5,606 nt of DNA, taken from NCBI GenBank assembly GCA_023457935.1, contig JAEXBA010000002.1:1-5606 (forward strand). Direction: 5' to 3'. Numbering within the stretch: position 1 is the stretch's first letter; every line of letters starts with the position of its first letter. A model generated the notes under the pieces. That model searched no databases and was not told where the DNA came from. It worked only from the letters and a program-made list of their open reading frames with translations. Below are positions 5,172 through 5,606 of the stretch, piece by piece. The position numbers and the translations under genes were made by a program. The stretch is from Bacteroidota bacterium (GTDB lineage: Bacteria > Bacteroidota > Bacteroidia > Flavobacteriales > Weeksellaceae).

Positions 5172-5606
5172 ATGAATCAGTCACTCATCAACAAATACAA
5201 TATTCCAGGTCCGCGTTACACATCTTATCCAACGGTTCCTTTTTGGGACGAAACCAATTTTACTGCAGAGAAGTGGAAAAGTTCGGTTGTCAAAGCTTTT
5301 AACGAAAGTAACGAAGAGGAAGGAATATCTATTTATATTCATTTGCCTTTTTGCGAAGCGCTGTGTACGTTTTGCGCGTGTCATAAAAGAATTACCAAAC
5401 AGCATTCTGTGGAAACCCCTTATTTGGAAAGTGTTTTGAAAGAATGGGATTTATATCTGAATCTGTTTAACGGTGAGAAACCGAGAATTAAAGAACTTCA
5501 TTTGGGAGGCGGAACACCTACTTTTTTCTCTCCCGAAAATCTGAAAATTTTACTGGAAGGAATTTTTGCCAAAGCAGAAATTGCTGATAATCCCGAATTC
5601 AGTTTT
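5172..5606 (+). CDS. hemN: Oxygen-independent coproporphyrinogen III oxidase (5' part, cut by window edge)
   Basis: The 145 codons from ATG 5172 run in frame to the right edge with no stop. Full-length HemN proteins have about 450 residues, so about a third is visible. The N-terminus has the HemN signature YNIPGPRYTSYPTVPFW (9-25). Then comes the radical SAM cluster motif CEALCTFCAC with C61, C65 and C68 binding the [4Fe-4S] cluster and C70 following, as in E. coli HemN, where the fourth cysteine is also conserved. The motif ELHLGGGTPTF (108-118) is the SAM-binding GGGTP. The presence of C70 and of the N-terminal segment favours true HemN over the related heme chaperone HemW. The enzyme converts coproporphyrinogen III to protoporphyrinogen IX without oxygen, in the cytoplasm. 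It would supply heme for proteins such as the heme c lipoprotein in this window, although the two genes are not linked in an operon. Confidence 0.95.
   Translation, partial: MNQSLINKYNIPGPRYTSYPTVPFWDETNFTAEKWKSSVVKAFNESNEEEGISIYIHLPFCEALCTFCACHKRITKQHSVETPYLESVLKEWDLYLNLFNGEKPRIKELHLGGGTPTFFSPENLKILLEGIFAKAEIADNPEFSF

Overview
The window reads as ordinary chromosomal sequence from a Bacteroidota bacterium, most likely a flavobacterium of the Chryseobacterium/Kaistella kind. The evidence is moderate-to-low GC, promoters of the TTG-N20/21-TAnnTTTG type, genes without recognisable Shine-Dalgarno sequences, and protein types typical of that group. No mobile elements, CRISPR arrays, tRNA or rRNA genes were seen. 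The genus is an inference from style, not a database match.

Layout: (1) A pnuC-type nicotinamide riboside transporter gene on the minus strand, 646 down to the left edge and nearly complete. (2) A 115-bp divergent promoter region. (3) A plus-strand lipoprotein gene with a DUF3365/Tll0287-like domain and one CXXCH heme c motif (762-1334). (4) A bidirectional terminator hairpin (1358-1380). (5) On the minus strand, a single-domain rhodanese (1401-1712), with a Crp/Fnr-family regulator gene immediately upstream (1778-2386). (6) A 176-bp divergent region. (7) A plus-strand amino acid permease of the APC/CAT type (2563-4029), followed by a strong terminator. (8) A secreted Asp-box (BNR-like) beta-propeller protein (4101-5108). 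(9) The first 145 codons of hemN, oxygen-independent coproporphyrinogen III oxidase (5172 to the right edge).

How the genes may work together: the Crp/Fnr regulator, rhodanese, heme c lipoprotein and hemN share a redox/sulfur/heme theme. The most notable signal is regulatory. The rhodanese and the DUF3365 gene each have a 16-bp Crp/Fnr-style dyad (half-site about TGTAAY, spacer N4). In both cases the dyad centre lies exactly 36.5 bp upstream of the last G of a TAnnTTTG-like -7 box. Both promoters lack the TTG -33 element, which the pnuC and crp promoters have. This is the layout expected of class II activation (about -41.5), and it suggests a small local regulon controlled by the adjacent Crp/Fnr protein. 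That protein has a degenerate cyclic-nucleotide pocket and a single cysteine (C71). A second pattern is that pnuC and hemN both have a consensus -7 box exactly 4 nt before the ATG, which predicts leaderless mRNAs.
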